A stretch of 64,000 nucleotides of DNA, from the NCBI RefSeq assembly GCF_013179735.1, contig NZ_JABMEG010000002.1, positions 186,001 to 250,000 of the forward strand. The letters run 5' to 3'. Made by a program: the position numbers and the translations under genes. A model generated the notes under the pieces. That model ran no database searches, had not been told where the DNA came from, and saw only the letters and a list, made by a program, of their open reading frames with translations. The stretch comes from Permianibacter fluminis (GTDB lineage: Bacteria > Pseudomonadota > Gammaproteobacteria > Enterobacterales > Permianibacteraceae). Below, in pieces: positions 1-9,277 of this stretch (the first letter of the stretch is position 1; each line of letters opens with the position of its first letter).

Positions 1-752
1 TCAGCAAGATGAGCACCAGTCTGGCCAGCGAGATTGCCATCGCCAAAGCCAAGCAATCGGTGGATGCCAAGGCACTGGAACCGGGTCGTTACACCGTGAT
101 TCTGGAGCCGGCCGCTGCCGCTGGCATCATCAACTTCCTGGTGTTCGGTCTCGACGCCCGGCAAGCCGATGAAGGCCGCTCGTTCATGAGCAAAAAAGGT
201 GGCGGCAATCGCATTGGCGAGAAGTTCTTTGACGAACGCGTCAATCTGTACAGCGACCCGTGGCATCCGGATGTCCCGGTGTTGCCGTGGGACGGCGAAG
301 GTACTGCCCGTGGCCGCGTTGATGTGGTCAAGAATGGCGTAGTCAATTACCTGCAGTATTCGCGCTACTGGGCGAAAGAGAAGGGCGTTGAAGCCAAAGC
401 CCAACCGGGCAACCTGATCATGGAAGGCGGCAAAGCCAGCCTCGAAGACATGATCAAGTCGACCAAGAAAGGCATTCTGGTGACCCGCACCTGGTATCTG
501 CGCATGGTCGATCCGCAGTCGGTGCTGATTACCGGTCTGACCCGCGACGGCACGTTCTATGTCGAGAACGGCAGGATCATGTACCCGGTGAAAAACTTCC
601 GCTTCAACGAAAGCCCGGTCACGATGCTGAACAATCTGGAAGAACTCGGCAAAACCGAGCGCATCGCCGGTGACGAAGCCGCTGTCATCATGATGATTCC
701 GCCGATGAAGATTCGCGACTTCAATTTCACGTCGCTGTCGGATGCGGTGTAA
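1..752 (+). CDS. TldD/PmbA family protein, C-terminal part (5' truncated)
   Basis: This is the C-terminal half of a TldD/PmbA-family metalloprotease-like protein. The family matures small peptides such as microcins and toxins. The reading frame is already open at the window edge (in-frame codons from position 3) and the family is usually about 440-480 residues, so the ATG at position 9 is probably internal. Visible family features are the segment with RIGEKFF and SDPW, the glycine-rich MEGG turn, the TRTWYLR stretch, and the end IRDFNFTSL, which is typical of the family C-terminus. The zinc-binding HExxxH motif of TldD subunits would lie upstream, so TldD-like and PmbA-like cannot be told apart here. 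A strong terminator follows about 57 bp after the stop. Confidence 0.85.
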   Translation, partial: SKMSTSLASEIAIAKAKQSVDAKALEPGRYTVILEPAAAAGIINFLVFGLDARQADEGRSFMSKKGGGNRIGEKFFDERVNLYSDPWHPDVPVLPWDGEGTARGRVDVVKNGVVNYLQYSRYWAKEKGVEAKAQPGNLIMEGGKASLEDMIKSTKKGILVTRTWYLRMVDPQSVLITGLTRDGTFYVENGRIMYPVKNFRFNESPVTMLNNLEELGKTERIAGDEAAVIMMIPPMKIRDFNFTSLSDAV

Positions 753-808
753 CGCGGTTGTTGTCAGTAGTTATGCGTTCGGGAAGGGGCGCATAGTGGC
801 AGGGTAGG

Positions 809-841
809 GGAAACGCCCGCTTCGGCGGGCGTTTCTTTTTG
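809..841 (+). terminator. Rho-independent terminator after the TldD/PmbA gene
   Basis: An 11-bp perfect stem (GAAACGCCCGC / GCGGGCGTTTC) closes on a TTCG tetraloop and is followed by TTTTTG. It lies about 57 bp downstream of the stop at 752 and should end that transcript. Confidence 0.9.
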
Positions 842-1535
842 TTCCCTCCCCTGTCAGGGGGAGGGGTAGGGTGGGGGCTGAATTCCGAGACATTGCGAGT
901 TAATCGCATTCAGTCTCGTAGTAAAGCTTTGCCGGTTCGCGTGACCGAATAGGAAATCCCCTTGCGGGACACCGGCGGGCGCCTCACTTTCTTTGCTCGT
1001 GCAAAGAAAGTAAGCAAAGACAAATTTGTCGGGAACAAATTTGGACGCCGAAGGCGCCCAAAGGGTGAGAGCCAGGATGGCTCGAATCTAACACGCCCCA
1101 GGCGCGCCAGTAATGGTTGGGTTGCTTCGGCAAGTCCGCCCGCTGTTCACGTGCCATTGGCTACGGGCTCGCACTGATGCGGCATCCTGCCTTATCAGTG
1201 CTGCGCCGGCTATCCCTGCCGGCGCACCCGGCCACTGTCACGTGTCCAGCGGCTGGCGCGGTGGGGCCCCGTTTGATAGCGAGAGTGTTTGCTTCGGTGT
1301 TGAGACAAGGTCTGTCATTCCGGCGAAAGTCGGAATCCATTGGGCTTTTAATAAAAATTCAAATTGGATTCCGGCTTTCGCCGGAATGACAGGATCGAAT
1401 TGATGCGTTGACATTCTGGCTCGGGCGACGAGTCGAGCCGCATACGGCGGTAGAGCAATGCAGGAGCAATTGCCGAGACCCGGCACTCTCTCCGGGCAAG
1501 CCCATGTCCGGGGAAACGAGTAAATAACGGATCAC
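842..1535. other. Gene-free repeat-rich intergenic region
   Basis: I see no credible gene in this stretch of nearly 700 bp. It contains a REP-like palindrome at about 845-875 (CCTCCCC...GGGGAGG), a segment at 960-1070 with the inverted pair CTTTCTTTGC/GCAAAGAAAG, and a long inverted repeat at 1313-1391. Short open frames here run through these repeats in several phases and show no protein-like composition. Confidence 0.6.
1313..1391. repeat. Imperfect inverted repeat (REP/BIME-like)
   Basis: The left arm 1313-1342 starts TGTCATTCCGGCGAAAG. The right arm 1364-1391 ends CTTTCGCCGGAATGACA. They flank an AT-rich loop, with a few mismatches between arms. The GTCATTCC...GGAATGAC type is a common dispersed intergenic palindrome in proteobacteria, and a related copy occurs near 27690-27710. 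Confidence 0.75.
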
Positions 1536-2156
1536 ATGAGCGCCTACGACTTCTACTTCACAAGACTCACCTATGAATCCGGCGACTGGGATGTCGATCA
1601 GCGGATGCCGTCGAACATTCTGCATTCGCTGGTGCAGTACACGACTTTGCGGGTGGACCCGGTTGAGCGCATCGTGGCCTTGGCTGATCCGAAAATGCTG
1701 GAGGCGCCGTTCTGTTATCTCGCCGGCCACAAGCTGGTCCAGTTCACCAAGGAAGAGCGCAGTAATTTCGCCCAGTATGTCCGCAACGGCGGCTTTGTTC
1801 TGGTCGACGATTGCAATCACGACATCGATGGTCTGTTCGCCCGTTCATTTGAAGCACAGATGCAGGCGATATTTGGCGCGGGTGCGCTGAAGAAGCTGCC
1901 GAATTCACATCCGCTGTATCACAGTTTTTTCCAGTTTGATGGCCCGCCAGCAACCAGCGTCGAGCTCAATGGCTGGGGCGATGATCTGGTGCACGACTAC
2001 CTGCGGGCGATCGAACAGGACTGCCGCATCGGCGTGCTGTACAGCAACAAGGATTACGGCTGCGAATGGGATTATGACTTTCGCAACAAACGTTGGCTGG
2101 CGCAGGACAACACGCGCTTTGCCGTCAATATCATCATGTATGCGCTCGGAGGTTGA
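1536..2156 (+). CDS. DUF4159 domain protein
   Basis: This is a 206-residue protein of the DUF4159 type, often found beside MoxR ATPase/DUF58 genes. It has no obvious signal peptide. Family-like features include the start YDFYFTRLTYESGDWD, the segment FVRNGGFV-like (YVRNGGFVLVDDCNHDIDG) with acidic residues in a Rossmann-type turn, and the C-terminal RFAVNIIMYAL. The molecular function is not established. The stop TGA (2154-2156) is directly followed by the ATG of the MoxR gene at 2157, so translation is probably coupled. It is the first gene of a six-gene operon whose members overlap or nearly touch. Confidence 0.8.
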   Translation: MSAYDFYFTRLTYESGDWDVDQRMPSNILHSLVQYTTLRVDPVERIVALADPKMLEAPFCYLAGHKLVQFTKEERSNFAQYVRNGGFVLVDDCNHDIDGLFARSFEAQMQAIFGAGALKKLPNSHPLYHSFFQFDGPPATSVELNGWGDDLVHDYLRAIEQDCRIGVLYSNKDYGCEWDYDFRNKRWLAQDNTRFAVNIIMYALGG

Positions 2157-3149
2157 ATGAGCACGCAATGGACAGAGTCGCAGCTGGCGGAATTGAACGG
2201 CCAGATCGCCAGCTTGCGCGAAATGCTGGCGCGGGTCATCGTCGGTCAGCAGGATGTGGTAGAGCAATTGCTGGTGGCCTTGCTGGCCGGTGGTCACGCG
2301 CTGATCGAAGGCGTGCCGGGACTCGGCAAGACCTTGCTGGTCAAGACGCTTTCTGAAGCCATGACGCTGGATTTTCGCCGCATCCAGTTCACGCCGGATT
2401 TGATGCCATCCGACATTATCGGCACCGAGTTGCTGGAAGAAGAGCATGGCAGTGGCAAGCGTTTCTTCCGCTTCCAGAAAGGGCCGATCTTTACCCAGAT
2501 ACTGCTGGCCGATGAAATCAACCGGACGCCACCGAAAACCCAATCGGCGCTGCTGGAAGCAATGCAGGAAAAATCGGTGACGTTTGCCGGTGAACAGCAT
2601 GCGCTGCCGAAACCGTTCTTTGTTCTGGCAACGCAGAATCCGATCGAGCAAGCCGGGACTTACCCCCTGCCGGAAGCGCAACTCGACCGGTTCCTGTTGC
2701 ATATCGAAGTCAATTATCCCGGTGAAGAAGAGGAGCTGGCCATTGTCAGTCGCACCACTGCGGCTGATGGTCAGGGCACCACCGCGGTGATGAGCGCCGA
2801 GACCTTGCTGACCCTGCAAAAGCTGACCCGGGAAATGGTGGTCAGTGAACGGCTGCTGCTGCACGCGACCCGGTTGATTCGCGCTACCCGGCCACAGCTG
2901 AGCGAGTTGAAAATCGTCCGTGAATTTGTCTCCTGGGGCGCCGGCCCACGCGCCGCGCAGGCGTTGGTGCTGTGCGCGAAAGCGCGCGCCGTGTTGCAAG
3001 GCCGTTTGGCCATCACCCGCGAAGATATCGCGGCGATGCTGCCCAGCGTTTTGCGCCACCGGGTCATTCTTGGCTTTCAGGCCGAAGCGGACAACGTCCG
3101 GCTGGCTGATGTGCTGACCGCGCTGCAAGCGCTGCCGTTACCCAATTGA
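2157..3149 (+). CDS. MoxR-family AAA+ ATPase
   Basis: This is a 330-residue AAA+ ATPase of the MoxR class, chaperone-like enzymes thought to remodel or activate partner proteins, often ones with VWA or DUF58 domains. Walker A (GVPGLGKT) is at residues 52-59 and Walker B (ILLADE) at about 115-120, followed by [15 protein letters not shown] and the sensor-1 region [22 protein letters not shown], which is diagnostic of MoxR. The length is normal. It sits between DUF4159 and DUF58 genes; this arrangement suggests that the ATPase acts on the DUF58 and membrane proteins encoded downstream. Confidence 0.95.
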   Translation: MSTQWTESQLAELNGQIASLREMLARVIVGQQDVVEQLLVALLAGGHALIEGVPGLGKTLLVKTLSEAMTLDFRRIQFTPDLMPSDIIGTELLEEEHGSGKRFFRFQKGPIFTQILLADEINRTPPKTQSALLEAMQEKSVTFAGEQHALPKPFFVLATQNPIEQAGTYPLPEAQLDRFLLHIEVNYPGEEEELAIVSRTTAADGQGTTAVMSAETLLTLQKLTREMVVSERLLLHATRLIRATRPQLSELKIVREFVSWGAGPRAAQALVLCAKARAVLQGRLAITREDIAAMLPSVLRHRVILGFQAEADNVRLADVLTALQALPLPN

Positions 3150-3159
3150 TCGACCGGCA

Positions 3160-4110
3160 ATGACGCTGATCAGCACCGATTTCCTGGCCCGTATGCGCCG
3201 GCTGAATTTGCCGGTGCGACGCACCTTGCCCGGCTTTTCCCATGGCCCGCACCGAGGCCAGATTCGCGGCGCCGGACTGGAATTCAGCGAGTATCGTCGC
3301 TATGAACCCGGCGATGATTTGCGCCGGCTCGACTGGAAGTTGGCCGCGCGTTCGGATCGCTATTTTGTCCGCGAGGCCGAGCGCGACAGTCAGGTGCCAG
3401 TCTGGTTGCTGCTCGATGTCTCGGCATCGATGCTGGCGCCGGCAGGTGCAACAGCGGCCGGCATGACAGCGTCGACCGGTAAAAGCATGCTCGGTTGGCA
3501 AAAAAGCGCGACGCCCTATCGCAAGGTGGATTTCGGTGCCGCTGTTCTGGCCGCGATTGCCATGATGGCGGCGCGGCAAGGTGATGCCGTCGGCTTGGCG
3601 CTGCTTAGTGACAGCACGCCGCAACTGCTGCCTGCACGCCGCGGTCAGCGCGAATTGCAGCGATTGATCGCAACCCTCACCCGAGTCCAATGCGATGGTC
3701 GATTGCCGCTACCGAGTCAGGCGCGGGCGCTGGCCAGTGTCATGCGCACCCGCGCCGTCTGCGTGATGGTCAGTGACTTTATCGACGACGGCAGTTTGAC
3801 CTGGCTGCGTTGGTTGCAGGTCACCGGTCACGACGTTGCCGCCATCGCGCTCGACAATCGCGAAGAGCGTGAATTGCCATTCGCTGGCGCTGCCATGCTC
3901 GAAGGTTACGAAGGTGAACCGGCGCTGGCCTTTTCACCGGCGCAGCGCAGCAGTTATTTGCAGGCGCGACAGCAGCAGCGTGAGCAATGGGCGCGCTGGT
4001 GCCGACAGCATCAGGTGCAGTGGCAGGAAGCGGCAATCGAACAGGCGCCTGATCAGGTTGTGCAGCATTTTCTGCGGGCGCGGGCACCGGGAGGCTCGGC
4101 GTGGAGCTAG
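3160..4110 (+). CDS. DUF58 domain protein (MoxR partner)
   Basis: This is a 316-residue cytoplasmic DUF58 protein. The diagnostic core EYRRYEPGDDLRRLDWKLAARSDRYFVRE is seen at about residues 45-75, followed by VWLLLDVSASM, a MIDAS-like DxSxS motif of a VWA-type fold. DUF58 proteins are regular neighbours of MoxR ATPases and are assumed to be their partners, but their biochemistry is poorly known. The gene starts 10 bp after the MoxR stop and overlaps the next gene by 10 bp. There is an Ala/Gln-rich insertion at about residues 95-115 that is not part of the usual core. Confidence 0.9.
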   Translation: MTLISTDFLARMRRLNLPVRRTLPGFSHGPHRGQIRGAGLEFSEYRRYEPGDDLRRLDWKLAARSDRYFVREAERDSQVPVWLLLDVSASMLAPAGATAAGMTASTGKSMLGWQKSATPYRKVDFGAAVLAAIAMMAARQGDAVGLALLSDSTPQLLPARRGQRELQRLIATLTRVQCDGRLPLPSQARALASVMRTRAVCVMVSDFIDDGSLTWLRWLQVTGHDVAAIALDNREERELPFAGAAMLEGYEGEPALAFSPAQRSSYLQARQQQREQWARWCRQHQVQWQEAAIEQAPDQVVQHFLRARAPGGSAWS

Positions 4111-5132
4111 CGTTTGCCGCACCGCTGTGGGCCTGGGCATTCGCCAGTCTGGCCGTACCGGTTCTGATTCACTTTTTTGCCAGTCGCTGGCAGCCACCGC
4201 GCCGGTTTGCCGCGTTGCGATTTTTGCTGCCGACCGCCGAGCAAGGCCGGGCCAGACGCATCAGTGACTGGTTGCTGCTGTTGCTGCGCTGTTTGCTATT
4301 GGCGCTGTTGGTGCTGGCCCTGATGACGCCCACTTTGTCGCGCACGTTGGCGCGCAGCAACGCGCTGACCATCGTCCATCCTTCGCTGCCGATGACCGAT
4401 GCCGAGCTGGCGTCAATTGGCGCGCTCTGGTTGTGCCGAGACGGCGAATTGGCTCGCACGCGCTGCCCGCAAGATGCCGCCGTTTTCAGCAACAGCCTTC
4501 TGCAATTGGCCGAACAACAGCCGGATCTGGCCCGCGTCACCGCACACGTTCCGCCAACTATCGCGGTGCCGGCCGTGGCCTTGCCTGCATTGCCGATCGC
4601 AGAGCAGTGGCAAATGCATGATCGCGCCGATGCTGCACCATCACCCATCCGAACCGTCAACGCGAGTGCCGATTACGCGCCATTGTTTGCCGCGGCCAAT
4701 GCCGTGGACGCGTGGCCGCACTGGCAGTTGCTCAGCACGAGTCAGGCTGCCGATTTGGCCATCGACAATCCGGAAGCGGATGCGCGCGTGCTCTGGCATC
4801 AGGAGCCGTTGCCGTGGCAGTCACCGTCGGAGTCGGCAACACCGGCCGATGCCGAGCCGGCATTCGCCATCGCCGGCAATCAATTGCATTTGCGCAGTGA
4901 ACCGGCTGCCGTGTTGCGGGAACATCCGGAGCGGCTGGCGGCATTGCTGACGCAGACAGAAGCGTGGTTGGCGCGCGGTGACAATCGCTGGCAGCAACCG
5001 ATTGCCGCGCTGCAATCCTGGTCGGTACCAGAGCTGTCGGGCCAACAAAAAATTGGTCTGCAGATGGCGCTGTTCATGGCGGCGCTGCTGCTGTTGCTGC
5101 TCGAACGGGGGCTCGCGCATGGCCGCCGCTAA
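4101..5132 (+). CDS. BatA-type membrane protein
   Basis: This is a 343-residue membrane protein with an N-terminal BatA-like region: a hydrophobic segment at about 6-25 (PLWAWAFASLAVPVLIHFF), a conserved RxFAALRFL stretch, then a second hydrophobic run rich in Leu at about 53-75. A long periplasmic-type Ala/Pro-rich domain follows, and a final TM helix at about 320-338 ends with a short basic tail. The start is GTG at 4101 with GGGAGG just upstream, and it overlaps the DUF58 stop by 10 bp. BatA proteins of MoxR loci are presumed membrane partners of the ATPase/DUF58 pair. The central domain shows no MIDAS motif, so it may be structural. Confidence 0.75.
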   Translation: MELAFAAPLWAWAFASLAVPVLIHFFASRWQPPRRFAALRFLLPTAEQGRARRISDWLLLLLRCLLLALLVLALMTPTLSRTLARSNALTIVHPSLPMTDAELASIGALWLCRDGELARTRCPQDAAVFSNSLLQLAEQQPDLARVTAHVPPTIAVPAVALPALPIAEQWQMHDRADAAPSPIRTVNASADYAPLFAAANAVDAWPHWQLLSTSQAADLAIDNPEADARVLWHQEPLPWQSPSESATPADAEPAFAIAGNQLHLRSEPAAVLREHPERLAALLTQTEAWLARGDNRWQQPIAALQSWSVPELSGQQKIGLQMALFMAALLLLLLERGLAHGRR

Positions 5133-7374
5133 GCTCACGCCACTGTTGCCACCGCTGCAACGTTTGCGCTGGCGACACAGCAGCAAAGTGGCGGCAGCCG
5201 TGCTGGTCACCGGTTTGCTGCCGGTGTTGGTGTTGTTGGTGCAGCAAGGCAAGGCGGCGGCGTGGCTGCTGCCGTTGCCGCTGCTGGCTGCCGTGATTGC
5301 CGGCTATGCCGGTTGGCGTGACAGCGGCCGATTGCTGGCGCGCTGGCTGGATGATGCCATCGCCGATTTGCAGGACAGCAGTTTCTTGCTGTTTGCACCG
5401 ACTGCACAGGAACAGCCGGCATTGTCGCCGCTGGCCGCGTTGCAGCAGCAACGGCTGCTGACGCAATTGAGCCGGCATCAAGCGGAATTGACGACGATTT
5501 TGCCGCGTCCCTTGCCACGCTTGACGTATGGGCTCAGCGCGGTGATTGCCGTGCTGTTCTGGTTCTGGTTTGCCGAACCGGTCACTCCCCTTGCAAGCTC
5601 AGCGTCGACTGCTGAATCCGACGCTGCTGCATCTTCAACACCGGCCGTGCCGCGCATTCAGTTGCAGATCACGCCGCCTGCTTACACCGGATTGCCGCCG
5701 TTCACCGCCGGCGCTGGCGATGTCCAGATTCCGGAAGGCAGTCGCGTGCAGTTTTGCCTGCTGGCTGCTGAGCAATCGGCGTTTGATGACATCGATGTTC
5801 AATGGCTCGATGGCGAAGCACGCAGCCTGCGTGCTGATGTCGGTGGCACGCTGCATGGCGATTCGGGCAGTAACCCGAATGACGACAGCGCCCGCTGCGT
5901 CGAATGGCAATTTGATTTCAGCACCGGCTATCGCCTGCGTCGGCATGAGCAAGCGCTGGCGGATGCGCGCGGTCGCTTGTTGCTGTTGGCCGATACGGCG
6001 CCGGTCATTCTGGTGCGGCAACCCAGTCGGGAAACCCAGGACGTTGACAGCCAGCAGTATCTGCTCGATCTGGATATTACCATTGATGATGATTACGGCC
6101 TGAGCAACGCCAGTCTGCATTGGACGCTGGCGCGTGGCGGCGGCGAAAACGTGCGCTTCACGGATCGCGAGCAGCACATCAAACCGGCGGCCGATGGTCG
6201 GCACTGGCAGCACCAGCAAGCACTACGTTTGCGCACGCTCGGTATGGAACCCGGTGACGAGCTGTACTTTTATGTCACCGCCAAAGACGGCCGGCAGCCA
6301 CAGGCACAGCTGTCCCGATCGCGCACCTATATTCTGCGCCATCCGGTTGAATCGAATGTCATCGAAGGCGGTGCGCGCATTCCGTCTGATCTCGGTAAAG
6401 CCAAATTCCGCTCGCAGCGGCAAATCATTCTGGATACCGAGGCTTTGATCAGCCAACGAAAAACCTTGCCAGTAGCCGACTTCCGTCAGCGCAGCGAAAA
6501 ACTCGCCCAGGATCAGATGGTGCTGCGTCTGCGTTACGGTGAATTTCTTGGCGAGGAATCGAGTTTCGAAGCGGCCGGGCCGGCGCCCGGCGGCCACGAC
6601 GAGCACGAAGACAGTGGCAATGCCATGGCAGCGAACGGTATCGGCGCGCGGCTGCAATCGGATGTGGTCGCTACCTACGGTCATGCCCATGATGAGGCAG
6701 AAAACGCCACGCTGTTTGACGAAGCAACCAAGGCCATCCTGCGCCGGGCGCTGCAGGCGATGTGGTCAGCCGAAGGCGGCCTGCGAATGTCGACACCGGA
6801 ACCTGCACTGCCACACGAATACGCGGCGCTGAATGCCATCAAGGAATTGCAGCAGGCCGAGCGCATCTATTTGCACAAGACCGCGTTTTCACCACCGCCG
6901 CTGGAAGCCAATATGCGCTTCAGCGGTGATGCCAGCGGTGCGCGATCGGTGCAGCGCCAGCACCAACAGGTCACAGCTGCCGAGCAACAGTTGTTGTTGC
7001 AAGCGCTGGCAGCGTTGACGGCGCCGGTTTCGGAATCGGCGCCGGCGCCGACGACCGGGCTGACGCCCGCACTAGAACAACAATTGCAACAGCATCTGCA
7101 ACAGTTGCTGCGCAGTCAGGATGAGGAGGGCAAATCGTTCGCGCTGGCGAGCCTTGCCTTGCTGCAGGATTTGCGACCCGGCTGTGACAGTTGCCGGGCT
7201 GCGCTGCGCGATCAATTGGCGCTGCGCCTGAATAGCCCGTTGCCGGCGCTGCAGGCCGCTATCGATCGCCATGGTGCCTTTCGCGCGGCGCTCAAACAGG
7301 CGACTGACTCGGCGGCAGTGCCCAATACGCCTGCGCTCGACGCAAAAACACCAAGCCAGAAGGGCGGGCGATGA
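5119..7374 (+). CDS. DUF4175-like large membrane protein of the MoxR operon
   Basis: This is a 751-residue protein. It starts at ATG 5119, inside the last 14 bp of the preceding gene; the frame is open further upstream, but only in the shadow of that gene. Two hydrophobic segments near the N-terminus (about 25-65) and one at about 140 anchor it. The large soluble part carries DUF4175-like signatures: an IDDDYGL turn, a MEPGDELYFYV strand with a following AKDG, and FRSQRQIILDTEALI. The C-terminus is rich in Gln and Leu and probably helical. It fits the usual fifth component of a DUF4159/MoxR/DUF58/BatA locus. No enzymatic motif is visible. Confidence 0.65.
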   Translation: MAAAKLTPLLPPLQRLRWRHSSKVAAAVLVTGLLPVLVLLVQQGKAAAWLLPLPLLAAVIAGYAGWRDSGRLLARWLDDAIADLQDSSFLLFAPTAQEQPALSPLAALQQQRLLTQLSRHQAELTTILPRPLPRLTYGLSAVIAVLFWFWFAEPVTPLASSASTAESDAAASSTPAVPRIQLQITPPAYTGLPPFTAGAGDVQIPEGSRVQFCLLAAEQSAFDDIDVQWLDGEARSLRADVGGTLHGDSGSNPNDDSARCVEWQFDFSTGYRLRRHEQALADARGRLLLLADTAPVILVRQPSRETQDVDSQQYLLDLDITIDDDYGLSNASLHWTLARGGGENVRFTDREQHIKPAADGRHWQHQQALRLRTLGMEPGDELYFYVTAKDGRQPQAQLSRSRTYILRHPVESNVIEGGARIPSDLGKAKFRSQRQIILDTEALISQRKTLPVADFRQRSEKLAQDQMVLRLRYGEFLGEESSFEAAGPAPGGHDEHEDSGNAMAANGIGARLQSDVVATYGHAHDEAENATLFDEATKAILRRALQAMWSAEGGLRMSTPEPALPHEYAALNAIKELQQAERIYLHKTAFSPPPLEANMRFSGDASGARSVQRQHQQVTAAEQQLLLQALAALTAPVSESAPAPTTGLTPALEQQLQQHLQQLLRSQDEEGKSFALASLALLQDLRPGCDSCRAALRDQLALRLNSPLPALQAAIDRHGAFRAALKQATDSAAVPNTPALDAKTPSQKGGR

Positions 7375-9230
7375 AGCTGATTTTTTTAAGCATCAGCCTC
7401 GCGCTCCTGCTGTGGCAGCTGTGGCGCAGCCGCCTGTCCTGGTCATGGCGCTGGCTCTGGTTGCCGGTACTGGCCAGCTTTGTCTTGATGGCCATGCCAC
7501 CGTCGGTGCAGCAACCGTTGGCACCGCTCGTTGTGTTGACGCCCGGTGATGCGAGCAGTGAACAGGCGGCGCAGCAGTGGGCGAGTCAACACGGTTCAAC
7601 TTTGCTGCGCTTGCCGACGGAGCCCTCGCTGGCTGAACTGACCTTGCTGCAGCAGCATTCACAACAGTCGCAACTTTTTCAGGAACAGCAACCGGAACGG
7701 CAACTGGAGCAGAAACAAGAGCAACCGCCGCTGCAGTTGTTTGGTAATGGCCTGTCGTCGGCAGCGTGGCAGCAAATGCCGACCCGCCTCATTCAATGGC
7801 AGGCGCCGGCGGCGCCGGAATGGCAGCTCAGCAGCAATCGTCAGTTGACGCTCGGCAACGTGCTACAAATCCACCTGCAGGCACCGGCTGCTGCGCAGGT
7901 ATTGCAGTTGCGTGATGCCCGCCGTGAACTCATTGCCGATGCTCCCGTGCTGTCTGGTGTGGCGAGCGTGAGCTGGCGACCAACCGCGATCGGTCATTAC
8001 GACTGGCTGTTGCAGGTGCGCGATCAGCACGACGCCGTGCTGCGCGAGCTGCCACTGGCGTTTGCCGTGCTGCCGAATCGGATTACACGGGTGCAGGCAC
8101 AATTTTCGGCGCCCTCATTTGAGCAGCGGGCGCTGCGGGAGTGGTTGCAGCAGACCGGCATGGCCGGCGAATTTCTGAGCCAGACCGGTCAGCAATTGCA
8201 ACGACGCGATGCGTTCAATCCAAACCAGCCAAACACTGCCGACAACGAAACAGGCAACACCGGTGCCAGTGCTGATGACAGCAATGCTGCTGAAAATACC
8301 GCTGAAAACGCCAGCCGTTTGTTGCTGCTGGATTTGCGCAGCTGGCAACAAAGCAGCGGCGCGCAGCGTGCGCAATGGCTGCAGCAAGTTGCCCGCGGCG
8401 CAACGCTGGCTCTGTTGGCCGATGGCAGCGAAGCTGAGCTTGCGGTCCGGACCCTGCTCAGCAAACAGCTGGCCGCGGAGTGGCGGTCGCTCAGCGAAAC
8501 CGAGCAGGCGATTGCCATTGGTGAAACGGCGTTGCAGCGGGCCAGCTGGCAGCTGCGCAGCAACGAGCACTGGCAAACGCTGACGCCTGATGCCGACAGC
8601 ATCACCGGCGATCATGACATGGTGCTGGTGCGGAGCTGGCAGCAGGGGCGGGTGATCTGGCTGGGCCTCAGCGACAGCCATCGCCTGTGGCAACGGGCGC
8701 GGGATCACTATGCCCGTTGGTGGCAACAGAGTCTGGCCTTGCCAGATCGAAACGGTCCGGTTTGGCATGATCCGGAGGACGGCGTTCAGGGCAAACCGAC
8801 GGCGCTTTGTCTCGACAACGTGGTGGCGGATTCACGCGCAACCAACGCCGAAGCCAGCTTTGACTCCAGCTCTGAAACCAACACCGAAACCCTCACGCTG
8901 ACATTGCAGACTGCCAAGGGTGTTACCGAGACGTTATCGCTGCAAGCTGCAGCAACACCGGGCCAGCGCTGCGCGTTGTACACGCCGTCAGCACCGGGCT
9001 GGTATCGCATCACGGCGCCGGTGACCGCCTGGTGGCGGGTTTACGAACAAACGCCGTCGGTGGAGTTGCAGCAAGCAGCGGCGTACGAGGCAACCCGGCA
9101 ACACAGCCAGACATTGGCGGCGGCGCCGGTGACCCGCGCACAGCCTTTGCCACGTTGGCCGTTCGCGTTGATCGTTCTGCTCGGGTTGGCGGCGATTTGG
9201 TGGCGTGAACGACAGTTGCCGGCGCGCTGA
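7371..9230 (+). CDS. Hypothetical membrane protein, last gene of the MoxR operon
   Basis: This is a 619-residue protein that I do not recognise by sequence. It has two N-terminal hydrophobic helices (about 3-20 and 27-43) and one C-terminal helix (about 597-612) ending in RERQLPAR, with a long soluble domain rich in Gln, Ala and Trp between them. This topology matches the VWA-less membrane components that close DUF58/BatA loci. The ATG overlaps the stop of the preceding gene by 4 bp (ATGA), implying translational coupling. A Gln/Glu-rich stretch at about 98-122 and an Asn/Thr/Asp-rich stretch at about 282-315 look like low-complexity linkers. Confidence 0.6.
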   Translation: MKLIFLSISLALLLWQLWRSRLSWSWRWLWLPVLASFVLMAMPPSVQQPLAPLVVLTPGDASSEQAAQQWASQHGSTLLRLPTEPSLAELTLLQQHSQQSQLFQEQQPERQLEQKQEQPPLQLFGNGLSSAAWQQMPTRLIQWQAPAAPEWQLSSNRQLTLGNVLQIHLQAPAAAQVLQLRDARRELIADAPVLSGVASVSWRPTAIGHYDWLLQVRDQHDAVLRELPLAFAVLPNRITRVQAQFSAPSFEQRALREWLQQTGMAGEFLSQTGQQLQRRDAFNPNQPNTADNETGNTGASADDSNAAENTAENASRLLLLDLRSWQQSSGAQRAQWLQQVARGATLALLADGSEAELAVRTLLSKQLAAEWRSLSETEQAIAIGETALQRASWQLRSNEHWQTLTPDADSITGDHDMVLVRSWQQGRVIWLGLSDSHRLWQRARDHYARWWQQSLALPDRNGPVWHDPEDGVQGKPTALCLDNVVADSRATNAEASFDSSSETNTETLTLTLQTAKGVTETLSLQAAATPGQRCALYTPSAPGWYRITAPVTAWWRVYEQTPSVELQQAAAYEATRQHSQTLAAAPVTRAQPLPRWPFALIVLLGLAAIWWRERQLPAR

Positions 9231-9232
9231 GT

Positions 9233-9246
9233 TGCAGCTAGCTGCA
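9233..9246. repeat. 14-bp perfect palindrome between convergent genes
   Basis: TGCAGCTAGCTGCA lies just after the stop of the MoxR operon, in the 47-bp space before a convergent gene. Its 12-bp core GCAGCTAGCTGC recurs at 57882-57893, upstream of ruvB. Confidence 0.6.
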
Positions 9247-9277
9247 GTATCGATGTCGCGCCGCAAACCTGATTGAG

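Noticed and set aside
962-1403. Several overlapping open frames in the repeat region
   Set aside because: They run through dispersed repeats in different phases; no start signal and no protein-like composition.
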